Positions 38,378 through 46,644 of a DNA stretch of 64,000 nt are shown here, piece by piece. This DNA comes from an uncultured Pelagibacteraceae bacterium. GTDB taxonomy: Bacteria > Pseudomonadota > Alphaproteobacteria > Pelagibacterales > Pelagibacteraceae. The stretch spans positions 62,001 through 126,000 of the forward strand of contig CACJQE010000001.1 of the NCBI GenBank assembly GCA_902595465.1, read 5' to 3'. A program made the translations under genes and the position numbers. Under the pieces are notes generated by a model. It had not been told where the DNA came from, searched no databases, and saw only the letters and a list, made by a program, of their open reading frames with translations. Position 1 is the stretch's first letter; each line of letters begins with the position of its first letter.

Positions 38378-39298
38378 CTAAAACCATTTTATATTTTCTT
38401 TCTCACAAAGTTCTTTCAACCTTAATGGATAATCTGTCATAATACCATCTACACCGTACTCAACCATCTTTAACATTTCGTACTCTTTGTTTACTGTCCA
38501 TACATTTACTGGCAATTCTTCTTGATGAGAAATATCGACAAGTTTTTTTGTAATGTCTTTTCGGTATGGATGCCAAGCTTTTCCACCTTGTGACTTTATA
38601 ATTTTTGGCAATTCATGATCTTCATAATAAGGCAAAAAACTCAACCATGGAGATCTGTTGTAAATAGTTTGATTAATATTAATTCCTGTCAAATGTTGAG
38701 TTAAGTAAGCTCTTGGAATTTCAGGATACTGATTTTTAATTACTGATAAAGTTCTCCAATCAAATGATGAAACGATTATTTTATCTTTTAAAGATGATTC
38801 ATTTATATCGTTCATAATTAATTTTACTGTATCTTCTGGTTCTGGTGTCAAATTTTCTTCCTCTGGTGTAGATTTAATTTCTAAATTTATTAATAATTTT
38901 TCAGATTTATTTTTTGAAGACATTTCTAATAATTCAGAAAGTTTTGGTATTCTTTGGTTTTCTAATTTTTTTTGATTAATAAATCTTCTTCCGTATCTGG
39001 ATAATTTATTTACTGAACCTACATCAAACTTTGAAAGTTCTGCATAAGTTAAATCAAATATTTTTAAATTTTCATCCTCTATCCAATTCCCCTCATTATC
39101 TTTTGTTCTGCTTGGATCTAATCTAAAATCATGAGCAATAACTGGTACAAGATCCTTAGAAATTAATATATCTGTTTCGTATGCATTAATATTGTTTTCA
39201 AATAAGTATTTAAAACTTTCTAGAGTGTTTTCGGGAAGATCTCCTCTTGCTCCTCGGTGACCATAAATTTTTATATGATTTGGTTTGCTTAAAATCAA
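38378..39298 (-). CDS. ugpQ: Glycerophosphodiester phosphodiesterase
   Basis: Hydrolyses glycerophosphodiesters (such as glycerophosphocholine) to glycerol-3-phosphate and an alcohol. The 306 aa protein has the signature IYGHRGARGDLPENTLESF at residues 11-29, then ETDILISKDLVPVIAHDF, LNLEIKS-type LLINLEIKS, and C-terminal VNVWTVNKEYEML and GVDGIMTDYP. No signal peptide is visible, so it acts in the cytoplasm on diesters imported by Ugp. The start is TTG at 39298, 2 bases after the ugpC stop, with no in-frame ATG before the catalytic motif. Confidence 0.94.
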   Translation of the reverse strand: MILSKPNHIKIYGHRGARGDLPENTLESFKYLFENNINAYETDILISKDLVPVIAHDFRLDPSRTKDNEGNWIEDENLKIFDLTYAELSKFDVGSVNKLSRYGRRFINQKKLENQRIPKLSELLEMSSKNKSEKLLINLEIKSTPEEENLTPEPEDTVKLIMNDINESSLKDKIIVSSFDWRTLSVIKNQYPEIPRAYLTQHLTGININQTIYNRSPWLSFLPYYEDHELPKIIKSQGGKAWHPYRKDITKKLVDISHQEELPVNVWTVNKEYEMLKMVEYGVDGIMTDYPLRLKELCEKENIKWF

Positions 39299-39300
39299 AA

Positions 39301-40353
39301 TTAATTAACTCTTTTGCCAGTGCTTTTATCAAAAATATAATATTTATTGTTCTCAATATTAAGACTTAGATCAGCACCTTTTTCAATAGTTAGATTTCCC
39401 GGACACCTATAACAAAAGTCTTTTTTGTCTTTTAATTGACCATAAACAAGATTATCCGAACCAAGTTGTTCCACTAAGTCTACTTTTAAATTAATTAAAC
39501 TATTTTCACTTTGACTTAAATGTTCAGGTCTTATTCCTAATTTTACTTCTCCCTCAAAGTCACTATCAATATCTTTAATTTCAAAACCTTCTGCAGATAA
39601 TGTTTTATTTTTTATATTACCATCTAAAAAATTCATTTGAGGTGAGCCAATAAAACCAGCAACAAATAATGATTTTGGATTATCATATATCTCAATAGGA
39701 GTTCCAAGCTGTTCAATAATTCCATTGTTAATAACTGCTAATCTATCAGCAAGTGTCATGGCCTCTACTTGATCATGCGTAACAAATATGCTTGTTACTC
39801 CAACTTTCTGTTGAAGTTTTTTGATTTCAAGTCTCATCTGAATTCTTAATTTTGCATCTAAATTTGAAAGAGGTTCATCAAATAAGAATATTTTTGGATT
39901 TCTAACAATTGCTCTACCCATTGCAACCCTTTGCCTTTGACCTCCGGATAACATTGAAGGTTTTCTCTGTAAATAATCTGAAATTTGTAACAGCTTAGCT
40001 GCATCATTTACTTTTTGCTCGATTGTTTCTTTGTCAATTCCTCTGTTTTTTAGACCATAAGCCAAGTTATTATAAACATTCATATGTGGGTATAATGCAT
40101 AGTTCTGAAACACCATTGCTACATCTCTTTCAGACGGATCTACCTCATTAATTAATTTTCCATCAAGATTAATATCACCCTCTGTAATATCCTCTAAGCC
40201 TGCAACCATTCTTAATAAAGTTGATTTTCCACATCCACTAGGTCCTACAAAAACCATAAACTCACCTTCATCAACACTTAATGAAGTTTCATGAACAGCC
40301 TTAGTTCCATTTGGGTAAATCTTAGTCACATTTTTTAAATCTAAAAAGCTCAT
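39301..40353 (-). CDS. ugpC: sn-glycerol-3-phosphate ABC transporter ATPase
   Basis: ATPase of the Ugp importer, CUT1/MalK type, 350 aa. Walker A GPSGCGKST (near residue 37), signature MLSGGQRQRVAMGRA, Walker B IFLFDEPLSNLD and switch FVTHDQVEAMTLADR are all present. The C-terminal ~110 residues form the OB-fold regulatory domain (KLGIRPEHLS). It follows the second UgpE gene with no gap. Confidence 0.95.
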   Translation of the reverse strand: MSFLDLKNVTKIYPNGTKAVHETSLSVDEGEFMVFVGPSGCGKSTLLRMVAGLEDITEGDINLDGKLINEVDPSERDVAMVFQNYALYPHMNVYNNLAYGLKNRGIDKETIEQKVNDAAKLLQISDYLQRKPSMLSGGQRQRVAMGRAIVRNPKIFLFDEPLSNLDAKLRIQMRLEIKKLQQKVGVTSIFVTHDQVEAMTLADRLAVINNGIIEQLGTPIEIYDNPKSLFVAGFIGSPQMNFLDGNIKNKTLSAEGFEIKDIDSDFEGEVKLGIRPEHLSQSENSLINLKVDLVEQLGSDNLVYGQLKDKKDFCYRCPGNLTIEKGADLSLNIENNKYYIFDKSTGKRVN

Positions 40354-41205
40354 TTATTTCTCCGTTTGAATTAATCCTTTTATGAACCATTTTTGTAAAA
40401 ATACTACCACTAAAACTGGTGGGATCATTGACAAAATGATATACGCAAATCTTTCTGCAGTTCTTGGCAGAGCAACTCCTTCATAGCTTTCTGTGTAAAT
40501 AATCTTCATTCCCATTACAACAGTCCAGTATTCTTCTGCAGTTGTCATTATTAGTGGCCATAAATATTGGCTGTATCCATATACAAACATAAAGATAAAC
40601 ATTGCTGCTATCATGGTTTTAGATAATGGAACCAAGAAATCTATGAAAAAACTCCAAGCATTTGCTCCGTCTAATTTTGCTGACTCCAAGAGTTCATCTG
40701 GAATTGTTTTATAAAATTGTCTGAAGAAAAATGTTGCTGTAGCTGAAGCAACTAATGGAAGGATAAGGCCTGTATATGAATTTGTTAAACCTAAATCAGA
40801 TACAATTTTATAGCTTGGAAAAATCCTTACCTCCAAAGGAACAAGTAGAGTAATAAAGATTAACCAAAAAATTGGTACAGCTAATTTAAATCTATAATAA
40901 ACCAAAGCATATGCTGACATTGCTGAAATAACTACCTTAAGTGTTGCAATTCCTAATGCCATTATAAAACTATTAATAAACATTTTTGCAGCAGTCACTT
41001 CTTCTGACCAACCACCTTTTTCATTTAAAACTTCGTTATAGTTTCTTGCTAGCTGATCACCTAAATGAAACTTCATACCTTCGGTTAATATAGTTACAGA
41101 GTCATGCGAAGAACTTGCAAAAGATATCCAAATAGGAACTACCATTAACAAGACTCCTAGTATTAAAATAATATGAGCAATTATTTGAAGTGGTTTAATT
41201 TTCAT
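40354..41205 (-). CDS. ugpE: sn-glycerol-3-phosphate ABC transporter permease, second UgpE copy
   Basis: Binding-protein-dependent permease with six helices, 283 aa. The EAA loop DELLESAKLDGANAWSFF docks the ATPase. It is a tandem paralog of the gene just upstream: more than half of the residues are identical by eye, with long shared runs such as FFRQFYKT and MSAYALVYYR/MAAYALVYYR. It differs by an insertion near residue 245 (YTESYEGVALPRTAERF against SGSIVHRF). The E. coli locus has a single ugpE. Start overlaps the end of the other copy by 4 bases. Confidence 0.92.
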   Translation of the reverse strand: MKIKPLQIIAHIILILGVLLMVVPIWISFASSSHDSVTILTEGMKFHLGDQLARNYNEVLNEKGGWSEEVTAAKMFINSFIMALGIATLKVVISAMSAYALVYYRFKLAVPIFWLIFITLLVPLEVRIFPSYKIVSDLGLTNSYTGLILPLVASATATFFFRQFYKTIPDELLESAKLDGANAWSFFIDFLVPLSKTMIAAMFIFMFVYGYSQYLWPLIMTTAEEYWTVVMGMKIIYTESYEGVALPRTAERFAYIILSMIPPVLVVVFLQKWFIKGLIQTEK

Positions 41206-42023
41206 TTATCTTGAAAAACCCCCTTAATAAAATATTTCTGCAACACAATTATAATTAAAATTGGTGGCACCATAGACATCATCACGAAAGCAAAACGATG
41301 AACAATTGAACCCGACATCATTTTTAATCCCATAACCACTGTCCAATATTGTTCTGAAGTTGTTACCAATAATGGCCATAGATACTGATTGTAGCCAAAA
41401 ACAAACATAAATATTAACATCGCTACAATCATTGTTTTTGACAAAGGAATTAAAAAATCAACAAAAAATCTCCAGGTATTTGCTCCATCAAGTTTTGCGG
41501 ATTCAAGTAATTCATCTGGAACGGTTTTATAAAATTGGCGAAAGAATAATGTTGCTATAGCTGATGCTGAAATAGGAACTATTAATCCAAAGTAAGAATT
41601 CACTAGATTAAGCTCAGCCATTACTGAATAAGTGGGGAAAATTCTTAACTCTAATGGTACTAAAATTGTAATAAATATAATCCAAAACAATAATGTTGCA
41701 TATTTTATTCTGTAATAAACCAACGCGTAAGCAGCCATTAAAGATGTAACAACGGATAATATTGCAACTCCTGTAGCCATGATAAAACTATTAAAAAACA
41801 TTTTTAATGCTGTTATCTCTTTAAAAAAACCACCCTGATATAATAAAACTCGTAAGTAATTTTCATAAAAGCTATCTCCTAAAAACATTTGGAGACCATT
41901 CATATTAATCATTGAACTCGTGTGCGTAGAGCTAGCAAAAATCATCCATACAGGAACTACCATGATTAGTATTCCAATGAGTAAAATTAAATGTGAAAAA
42001 CTTGATGTGATAAATCTAGTCAT
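41202..42023 (-). CDS. ugpE: sn-glycerol-3-phosphate ABC transporter permease, first UgpE copy
   Basis: Permease of the Ugp importer, 273 aa, six membrane helices, with the EAA loop DELLESAKLDGANTWRFF near residue 175. The ATG shares a base with the ugpA stop. It and the following paralog would each pair with UgpA, or the two could replace each other depending on substrate; sequence does not tell. Both copies keep all structural motifs, so neither looks decayed. Confidence 0.92.
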   Translation of the reverse strand: MTRFITSSFSHLILLIGILIMVVPVWMIFASSTHTSSMINMNGLQMFLGDSFYENYLRVLLYQGGFFKEITALKMFFNSFIMATGVAILSVVTSLMAAYALVYYRIKYATLLFWIIFITILVPLELRIFPTYSVMAELNLVNSYFGLIVPISASAIATLFFRQFYKTVPDELLESAKLDGANTWRFFVDFLIPLSKTMIVAMLIFMFVFGYNQYLWPLLVTTSEQYWTVVMGLKMMSGSIVHRFAFVMMSMVPPILIIIVLQKYFIKGVFQDK

Positions 42024-42901
42024 TAATTATAATGTATTTTCCCTTCGATATATCTAAATTGAAAAATCGTAATTACTAATACAATCAACATCATCATTAT
42101 TGATTGAGCTCCTGCACTTCCTAAATCCAGTCCTCTAAATCCATCCATGTAAGCTTTATAAACTAGAGTTCTTGTTTCACCAGAAGGAGCACCTATTGTT
42201 GTGGTATCAATAATTCCAAATGTATCAAAGAAAGCATACGTTATATTAATAATTATTAAAAAGAATGTAGTTGGCATTAATAATGGGAATGTAATTGTCC
42301 AAAATCTTCTAAAACTATTTTTACAGTCAATCATTGATGCTTCAATTACAGATTTTTGTATAGCTTGAAGTCCAGCCAAGAAGAAAATAAAATTAGCACT
42401 GATTTGCTTCCAAGAACCAGCTATGATTACGTAAATATAAGAGTCGAACACACTTTCGTACCAATTAAATCCCCACAGTTCGTGAAATAAATGATAAAGA
42501 AGACCAAATCTTTCACTAAAAAAATAATTTGCCATTACACCGACTACCGCAGGCGCAATTGCATAAGGCCAAATTAAAAGTGTTTTGTAAGTGCTTTTAC
42601 CATGCATTACATTATTAGCCTGAACGGCAAGTAATAATCCAATTGAGCCTGTAATTAACGTAATAACAAAACTATAAATAATAGTAAATTTGAAAGCTAT
42701 GAAATAAGCTGGATCATCAAAAATAAATAAAAAATTGTCAAACCATACAAACTTCGATCCAAATCCAAAAGCATCTTGCATTGTAAATGCATCTCTAAAG
42801 GTTTGTATGATTGGCCAATATAAAAAAATTAACAATATACCTAGCTGCGGAGCTAAGAAAAGATATTGTGAATAGCTAGATTTGAATTGGACTTTTTTCA
42901 T
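42023..42901 (-). CDS. ugpA: sn-glycerol-3-phosphate ABC transporter permease UgpA
   Basis: First permease subunit of the Ugp importer, 292 aa. It has six helices, the N-terminal YLFLAPQLGILLIFLYWPII typical of MalF/UgpA-type permeases and an EAA-type loop around QKSVIEASMIDCKNSFRRF (near residue 187). It is separated from ugpB by 60 bases that contain a strong hairpin, and overlaps the first ugpE by one base. Confidence 0.94.
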   Translation of the reverse strand: MKKVQFKSSYSQYLFLAPQLGILLIFLYWPIIQTFRDAFTMQDAFGFGSKFVWFDNFLFIFDDPAYFIAFKFTIIYSFVITLITGSIGLLLAVQANNVMHGKSTYKTLLIWPYAIAPAVVGVMANYFFSERFGLLYHLFHELWGFNWYESVFDSYIYVIIAGSWKQISANFIFFLAGLQAIQKSVIEASMIDCKNSFRRFWTITFPLLMPTTFFLIIINITYAFFDTFGIIDTTTIGAPSGETRTLVYKAYMDGFRGLDLGSAGAQSIMMMLIVLVITIFQFRYIEGKIHYN

Positions 42902-42916
42902 ACTTTTGTAAAAATA

Positions 42917-42948
42917 AATAAGGAGGGTAAATTAATACCCTCCTTATT
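42917..42948 (-). terminator. Hairpin between ugpB and ugpA (partial terminator or mRNA stabiliser)
   Basis: A perfect 13-base-pair stem (AATAAGGAGGGTA against its complement) with a 6-base loop starts 14 bases after the ugpB stop. On the minus strand it is followed by TATTTTTAC, a short interrupted U-run. It could end part of the transcripts or protect the ugpB 3' end. Either would give more binding protein than permease. Confidence 0.8.
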
Positions 42949-42961
42949 GTTTTAATTATTC

Positions 42962-44269
42962 TTACAAAGTTTTAGCAAATTGCTTTAACAATTTAGCTGC
43001 ACCTTTGTCCATATTCTGCAATCCTTTTTCGATTGATATTTTGCCGTTTAACATTGGCTCAATATTTTCGTAAATTACTTCACGAATTTGGGGCCAATTA
43101 CCAGCTCTATATCCACCAGGAATAGTTGAACCTTCTAAGCTTAATTGTTCACCAACTGCTTTATGATATGGAGAAGCTCTATAGAAATTTATAGTTTCAG
43201 CTAACTCTATACCACCTTTAGTCACTGCAGAGTAACCAGTCATATTGTGATAATACAGATCCATTTCTGGAGAACCCATAAATTCTATAAATTTAGCAAG
43301 TCCTTTGTACTCTTCCTCAGTATGACCATTTAAGATCCAGTTAGCAGCACCACCTATAAAAGTTGGATACTCTTTTCCTTTGGTTACTGAATCCCAGTAA
43401 GGAATATGATTAACTGTAAAGTTTGGAACAACACCTTTCATTCCACCAAATGATGCAGCAGAACCAAACCAAAATGCAGCTTCACCTGCTATAAATGGTG
43501 CTTGATTGTCTCCCCACGCTCTTCCTTTATAGCCATATAAACCTTTATCATACCATTCTTTAACTTTCTTCCAATGATAGACAAATGCATCAGTTTCAGC
43601 GAATAAAGTTTTTGTAGGAACAGCATCGTAACCATTATTTCCATCTAACATTAATAAATTATGTCTAGAAAAGAAATTTTCAGTCCAAATCCATGGACTA
43701 TGACTTTGAACTAAAGGAATGTATCCAGCAGCTTTGATTTTTGGAGCCATGGCCTCAAATTCTTCATAAGTTTTTGGCACAGATTCAATTCCAACCTCTT
43801 TCAAAATGTCCATGTTTGCATACATCAAACAAGTTGAACTATTGAAAGGTACACCAATCATTTTTCCATCAGAGTCGGCATAGAAATTTTTAATGCCTGG
43901 AATATAGTTGTCAGCATCTACATCAATGCCATATTTCTTAGCCATTTCTTCAAAACCGATAACAACACCATTTTTTACTTGAGCTACCATGATTGCAGCA
44001 CCAGCATCATAAACCTGTGAATAGTGTGGTTGGTCGCCTGCTCTAAATGCAGCAATAGTTGCCGCCATGTTATCTTCATAACTTCCTTTTCCTGTAGGAA
44101 TGACCGTATATTGATCTTGTGAAGCGTTAAATCTATTTGCAATTTCAATAATTACATCACCAAGAAAACCACTGTTTCCGTACCACCAATGAATTTCTGT
44201 TTTTGAATAACTGTGTGATGTAAAAGAGAAAGTAAATAGAATTGTTAAAACACTAAGTATTTTTTTCAT
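42962..44269 (-). CDS. ugpB: sn-glycerol-3-phosphate ABC transporter substrate-binding protein
   Basis: Periplasmic binding protein that captures glycerol-3-phosphate and glycerophosphodiesters. The 435 aa length is close to E. coli UgpB (438). Signal peptide at residues 1-22 (TSHSYS). I recognise IPTGKGSYEDNMAATIAAFR, SQVYDAGAAIMV, GVPFNSSTCLMYAN, IGGAANWIL and GYRAGNWPQIREVI, which align with UgpB segments. Minus-strand AGAAGGAT about 8 bases before the ATG is a good ribosome-binding site. It starts the operon divergent from glpD. Confidence 0.95.
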   Translation of the reverse strand: MKKILSVLTILFTFSFTSHSYSKTEIHWWYGNSGFLGDVIIEIANRFNASQDQYTVIPTGKGSYEDNMAATIAAFRAGDQPHYSQVYDAGAAIMVAQVKNGVVIGFEEMAKKYGIDVDADNYIPGIKNFYADSDGKMIGVPFNSSTCLMYANMDILKEVGIESVPKTYEEFEAMAPKIKAAGYIPLVQSHSPWIWTENFFSRHNLLMLDGNNGYDAVPTKTLFAETDAFVYHWKKVKEWYDKGLYGYKGRAWGDNQAPFIAGEAAFWFGSAASFGGMKGVVPNFTVNHIPYWDSVTKGKEYPTFIGGAANWILNGHTEEEYKGLAKFIEFMGSPEMDLYYHNMTGYSAVTKGGIELAETINFYRASPYHKAVGEQLSLEGSTIPGGYRAGNWPQIREVIYENIEPMLNGKISIEKGLQNMDKGAAKLLKQFAKTL

Positions 44270-44409
44270 ATCTATCCTTCTGTTAAGTTTATTTAATTTT
44301 TTATTAATAATTTATTAATGTTAAGATATTATGAAATTGTAAATAATTGCATTTAAAAATTTTAAATTTCTAAAAGAGGTTGTATATTTTAAAACAAATC
44401 ATAATTTAA
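44270..44409. promoter_or_regulatory. Divergent promoter region ugpB / glpD
   Basis: The 140-base space between the two start codons must hold both promoters. It is almost pure A/T. Minus-strand AGAAGGAT is the ugpB ribosome-binding site. On the plus strand TTGTAT with TAATTT 16 bases later ends right at the glpD ATG, which would make glpD nearly leaderless. I see no clear operator. Confidence 0.4.
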
Positions 44410-45561
44410 ATGTCTAAAAAATTTGATTTATTCATAATAGGTGGCGGTATAAACGGTGCAGGTATTGCAAGAGATGCTGCAGGTAGAGGTTTATCAGTTT
44501 GTTTAGCTGACAAAGGTGAGATTGGAGGAGCAACCTCATCTTGGTCGACGAAATTAGTACATGGTGGTCTTCGTTATTTAGAAAATTATGAATTCAAACT
44601 AGTTAGAGAATCTCTGAAAGAAAGAGAAATAGTTTATAAAATTGCCAGACATATTTCCAAACCGATTCCTTTTATAATTCCTTATGCAGATAAAATTCGA
44701 CCAGCCTGGTTAATTAAAATTGGTTTATTTTTGTATGATAATTTAGGTGGCAAAAGCAATATACCAAAATCAAAAACGTTTGATCTTACAAAAAAATTTT
44801 CAAATATTCTTAAGCAAAAATACAAAACTGGTTTTCAATATTTTGACATACAAATTGACGATAAAAAATTAACGAAACTAAATGCTAAAGATGCAAAAAG
44901 AAATAAAGCTAAAATACTAGAATATAACAAAGTTAAAAAAGCTGAAATTATTGGCAATGAATGGATTATTAGTCTTGAAAAAGGTGAAAAAGTAAAATCA
45001 AAAATTTTAATTAATGCATCTGGACCATGGATAAACGAAACCTTAAATAAAAATATAAAAATTAAATCTAAGAAAAAAATAAGATTAGTTAAAGGAAGTC
45101 ATATTATTACAAAAAAATTGTACAAAGAAAATGTTGCATTCACATTTCAAAATACTGATAAAAGAATAATATTTGTGATACCTTATAAAGGGAAGTTTTC
45201 TTTAATTGGAACTACAGAAGTTGAGGTTAAATCACCAGAAAATAAAGGAATATCAAAAAAAGAAATTACATATTTAATTCGTTCAGTAAATAATTACTTA
45301 AAAAAACAAATCAGAACAAAGGACATTGTAGATACTTATTCAGGGATAAGACCTCTAATTGAAGATTTTAATACAGCTTCAAAAGTCACAAGAGATTATG
45401 TTTTTGATTTAAAAATTATAAAAAAATTACCTTTATTGAATATATATGGAGGAAAACTAACCACCTACAGAAAATTGTCTGAAAAAGTCATTTTTGACCT
45501 TAGAAAGTTTTTACCTAAAACAATAAAAGGTCCATGGACACACAAAAAGAAGCTTCTCTAA
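44410..45561 (+). CDS. glpD: Glycerol-3-phosphate dehydrogenase, FAD-dependent, short form
   Basis: Oxidises glycerol-3-phosphate to dihydroxyacetone phosphate, passing electrons to quinone. The 383 aa protein has the FAD motif FIIGGGINGAGIARDAAGRG (residues 7-26), GGATSSWSTKLVHGGLRYLE, and VYSGIRPL-type DTYSGIRPL, ending with YGGKLTTYRKLSE. E. coli GlpD has 501 residues; here the C-terminal ~110-residue helical domain is missing, with no downstream remnant. The end is clean because the uracil-glycosylase gene follows at once. Function is supported by glpK and ugp nearby. Confidence 0.9.
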   Translation: MSKKFDLFIIGGGINGAGIARDAAGRGLSVCLADKGEIGGATSSWSTKLVHGGLRYLENYEFKLVRESLKEREIVYKIARHISKPIPFIIPYADKIRPAWLIKIGLFLYDNLGGKSNIPKSKTFDLTKKFSNILKQKYKTGFQYFDIQIDDKKLTKLNAKDAKRNKAKILEYNKVKKAEIIGNEWIISLEKGEKVKSKILINASGPWINETLNKNIKIKSKKKIRLVKGSHIITKKLYKENVAFTFQNTDKRIIFVIPYKGKFSLIGTTEVEVKSPENKGISKKEITYLIRSVNNYLKKQIRTKDIVDTYSGIRPLIEDFNTASKVTRDYVFDLKIIKKLPLLNIYGGKLTTYRKLSEKVIFDLRKFLPKTIKGPWTHKKKLL

Positions 45562-45566
45562 ACTTA

Positions 45567-46241
45567 ATGACCGTTAAATTTGAAAAATTAAAAAAAACAA
45601 TAATTAAATGTAATAAATGCCCTAGACTTGTGAGGTTTAGAAAAAAAATATCTACGGAAAAAAGAAAACAATATATGGACCAAACTTATTGGGGAAAACC
45701 AGTTACAGGTTTTGGAGATATAAATGGAAAAATAATGATTGTTGGTCTAGCACCAGCTGCTCATGGTGGAACAAGAACAGGCAGAGTATTTACAGGCGAT
45801 AAATCCTCAGATTTTTTATATAAATGTTTACACAATGTAAAAATTGCCAATCAAAGTAATTCAGATCATATAAATGATGGATTAAAAATAAAAAATACCT
45901 TTATAACACCAGCTCTAAAGTGCGTTCCTCCAGGAGATAAACCATTAAATGAAGAGTTAAAAAATTGCTTTGGTTATTTTAAATCTGAATTTGAAATACT
46001 TAAAAATCTTAAAATAATTGTGGCTTTAGGAAAAATTGCCTTTGATACTTGTGTAAAATTTTATAGAGAAAATTTTGATTACACTGAGAGAGTAAAATTT
46101 AGTCATGGAACATATTTTAAATTACCTAACAATGTGTTGTTAATGGGGTGTTATCATCCAAGTCCAAGAAATGTAAATACTGGACGAATAAATGAAAAAC
46201 AAATGACTAAACTATTTAAAAAAGTAAAAGAACTAGTTTAA
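45567..46241 (+). CDS. Family 5 uracil-DNA glycosylase (UdgB-like, 4Fe-4S)
   Basis: DNA repair enzyme that removes uracil and possibly other deaminated bases. From the ATG at 45567 it has 224 aa; an ATG at 45534 inside glpD is less likely because the family starts shortly before the first Cys pair. Motifs: KCNKCPRLVRF (two cluster Cys), GLAPAAHGGTRTGRVFTGD (active site of family 5), ALKCVPPGDKP and NCFGYF (remaining Cys), and GCYHPSPRNVNTGR. It lies 5 bases after the glpD stop. Its 3' end overlaps the convergent thioesterase gene by 9 bases. Confidence 0.92.
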   Translation: MTVKFEKLKKTIIKCNKCPRLVRFRKKISTEKRKQYMDQTYWGKPVTGFGDINGKIMIVGLAPAAHGGTRTGRVFTGDKSSDFLYKCLHNVKIANQSNSDHINDGLKIKNTFITPALKCVPPGDKPLNEELKNCFGYFKSEFEILKNLKIIVALGKIAFDTCVKFYRENFDYTERVKFSHGTYFKLPNNVLLMGCYHPSPRNVNTGRINEKQMTKLFKKVKELV

Positions 46242-46625
46242 TTTGTTAATAAGTGCTACTGGAAGTTTTACTGGTTTTCCAAACTTATTTAGAGATACTA
46301 ATTTAATCTCTGCATCACATAAAGTATCTGATTTTCTTTTAATTACTTGTGACATTGTAATTGTAGTCAAAGTATTAGATTTTACTTTTGTGAAAACAGT
46401 AATTTTATCCTCAAATTTTGCCGGTTTTTTAAAATCTACATTGCAAGTTTTTACTGCTATTAAAACATTATGTTTATCTAATAACTTTTTATTCGAATAT
46501 CCCAGGTAATAAATAAGCTCAGATCTTGCTCTTTCAAAGTACTTTAAATAATTTGCGTGGTAAACAATTCCACCAAAATCAGTATCCTCATAGTATACTT
46601 TTAAATTATACTTAAATACTTTCAT
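46233..46625 (-). CDS. ybgC: Acyl-CoA thioesterase YbgC family (hot-dog fold)
   Basis: Hydrolyses acyl-CoA thioesters; in many proteobacteria it is linked to the Tol-Pal system. The 130 aa protein starts at the ATG at 46625 and has the signature YYEDTDFGGIVYHANYLKYFERAR, given here as YYEDTDFGGIVYHAN and LKYFERAR, with the catalytic Asp. Tol-Pal genes are not next to it. A 4-hydroxybenzoyl-CoA thioesterase-like role is an alternative. Confidence 0.88.
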   Translation of the reverse strand: MKVFKYNLKVYYEDTDFGGIVYHANYLKYFERARSELIYYLGYSNKKLLDKHNVLIAVKTCNVDFKKPAKFEDKITVFTKVKSNTLTTITMSQVIKRKSDTLCDAEIKLVSLNKFGKPVKLPVALINKLN

Positions 46626-46644
46626 CAATTGATATTAATAAAAT

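Noticed and set aside
44290..44325. Repeated TTATTAAT units in the ugpB/glpD intergenic region as operator sites
   Set aside because: Such repeats are expected in nearly pure A/T sequence and show no dyad symmetry or fixed spacing.
45534..45566. Earlier ATG for the uracil-DNA glycosylase inside glpD
   Set aside because: The next ATG at 45567 gives the family's usual distance to the first Cys pair and follows the glpD stop; the early one remains possible but less likely.
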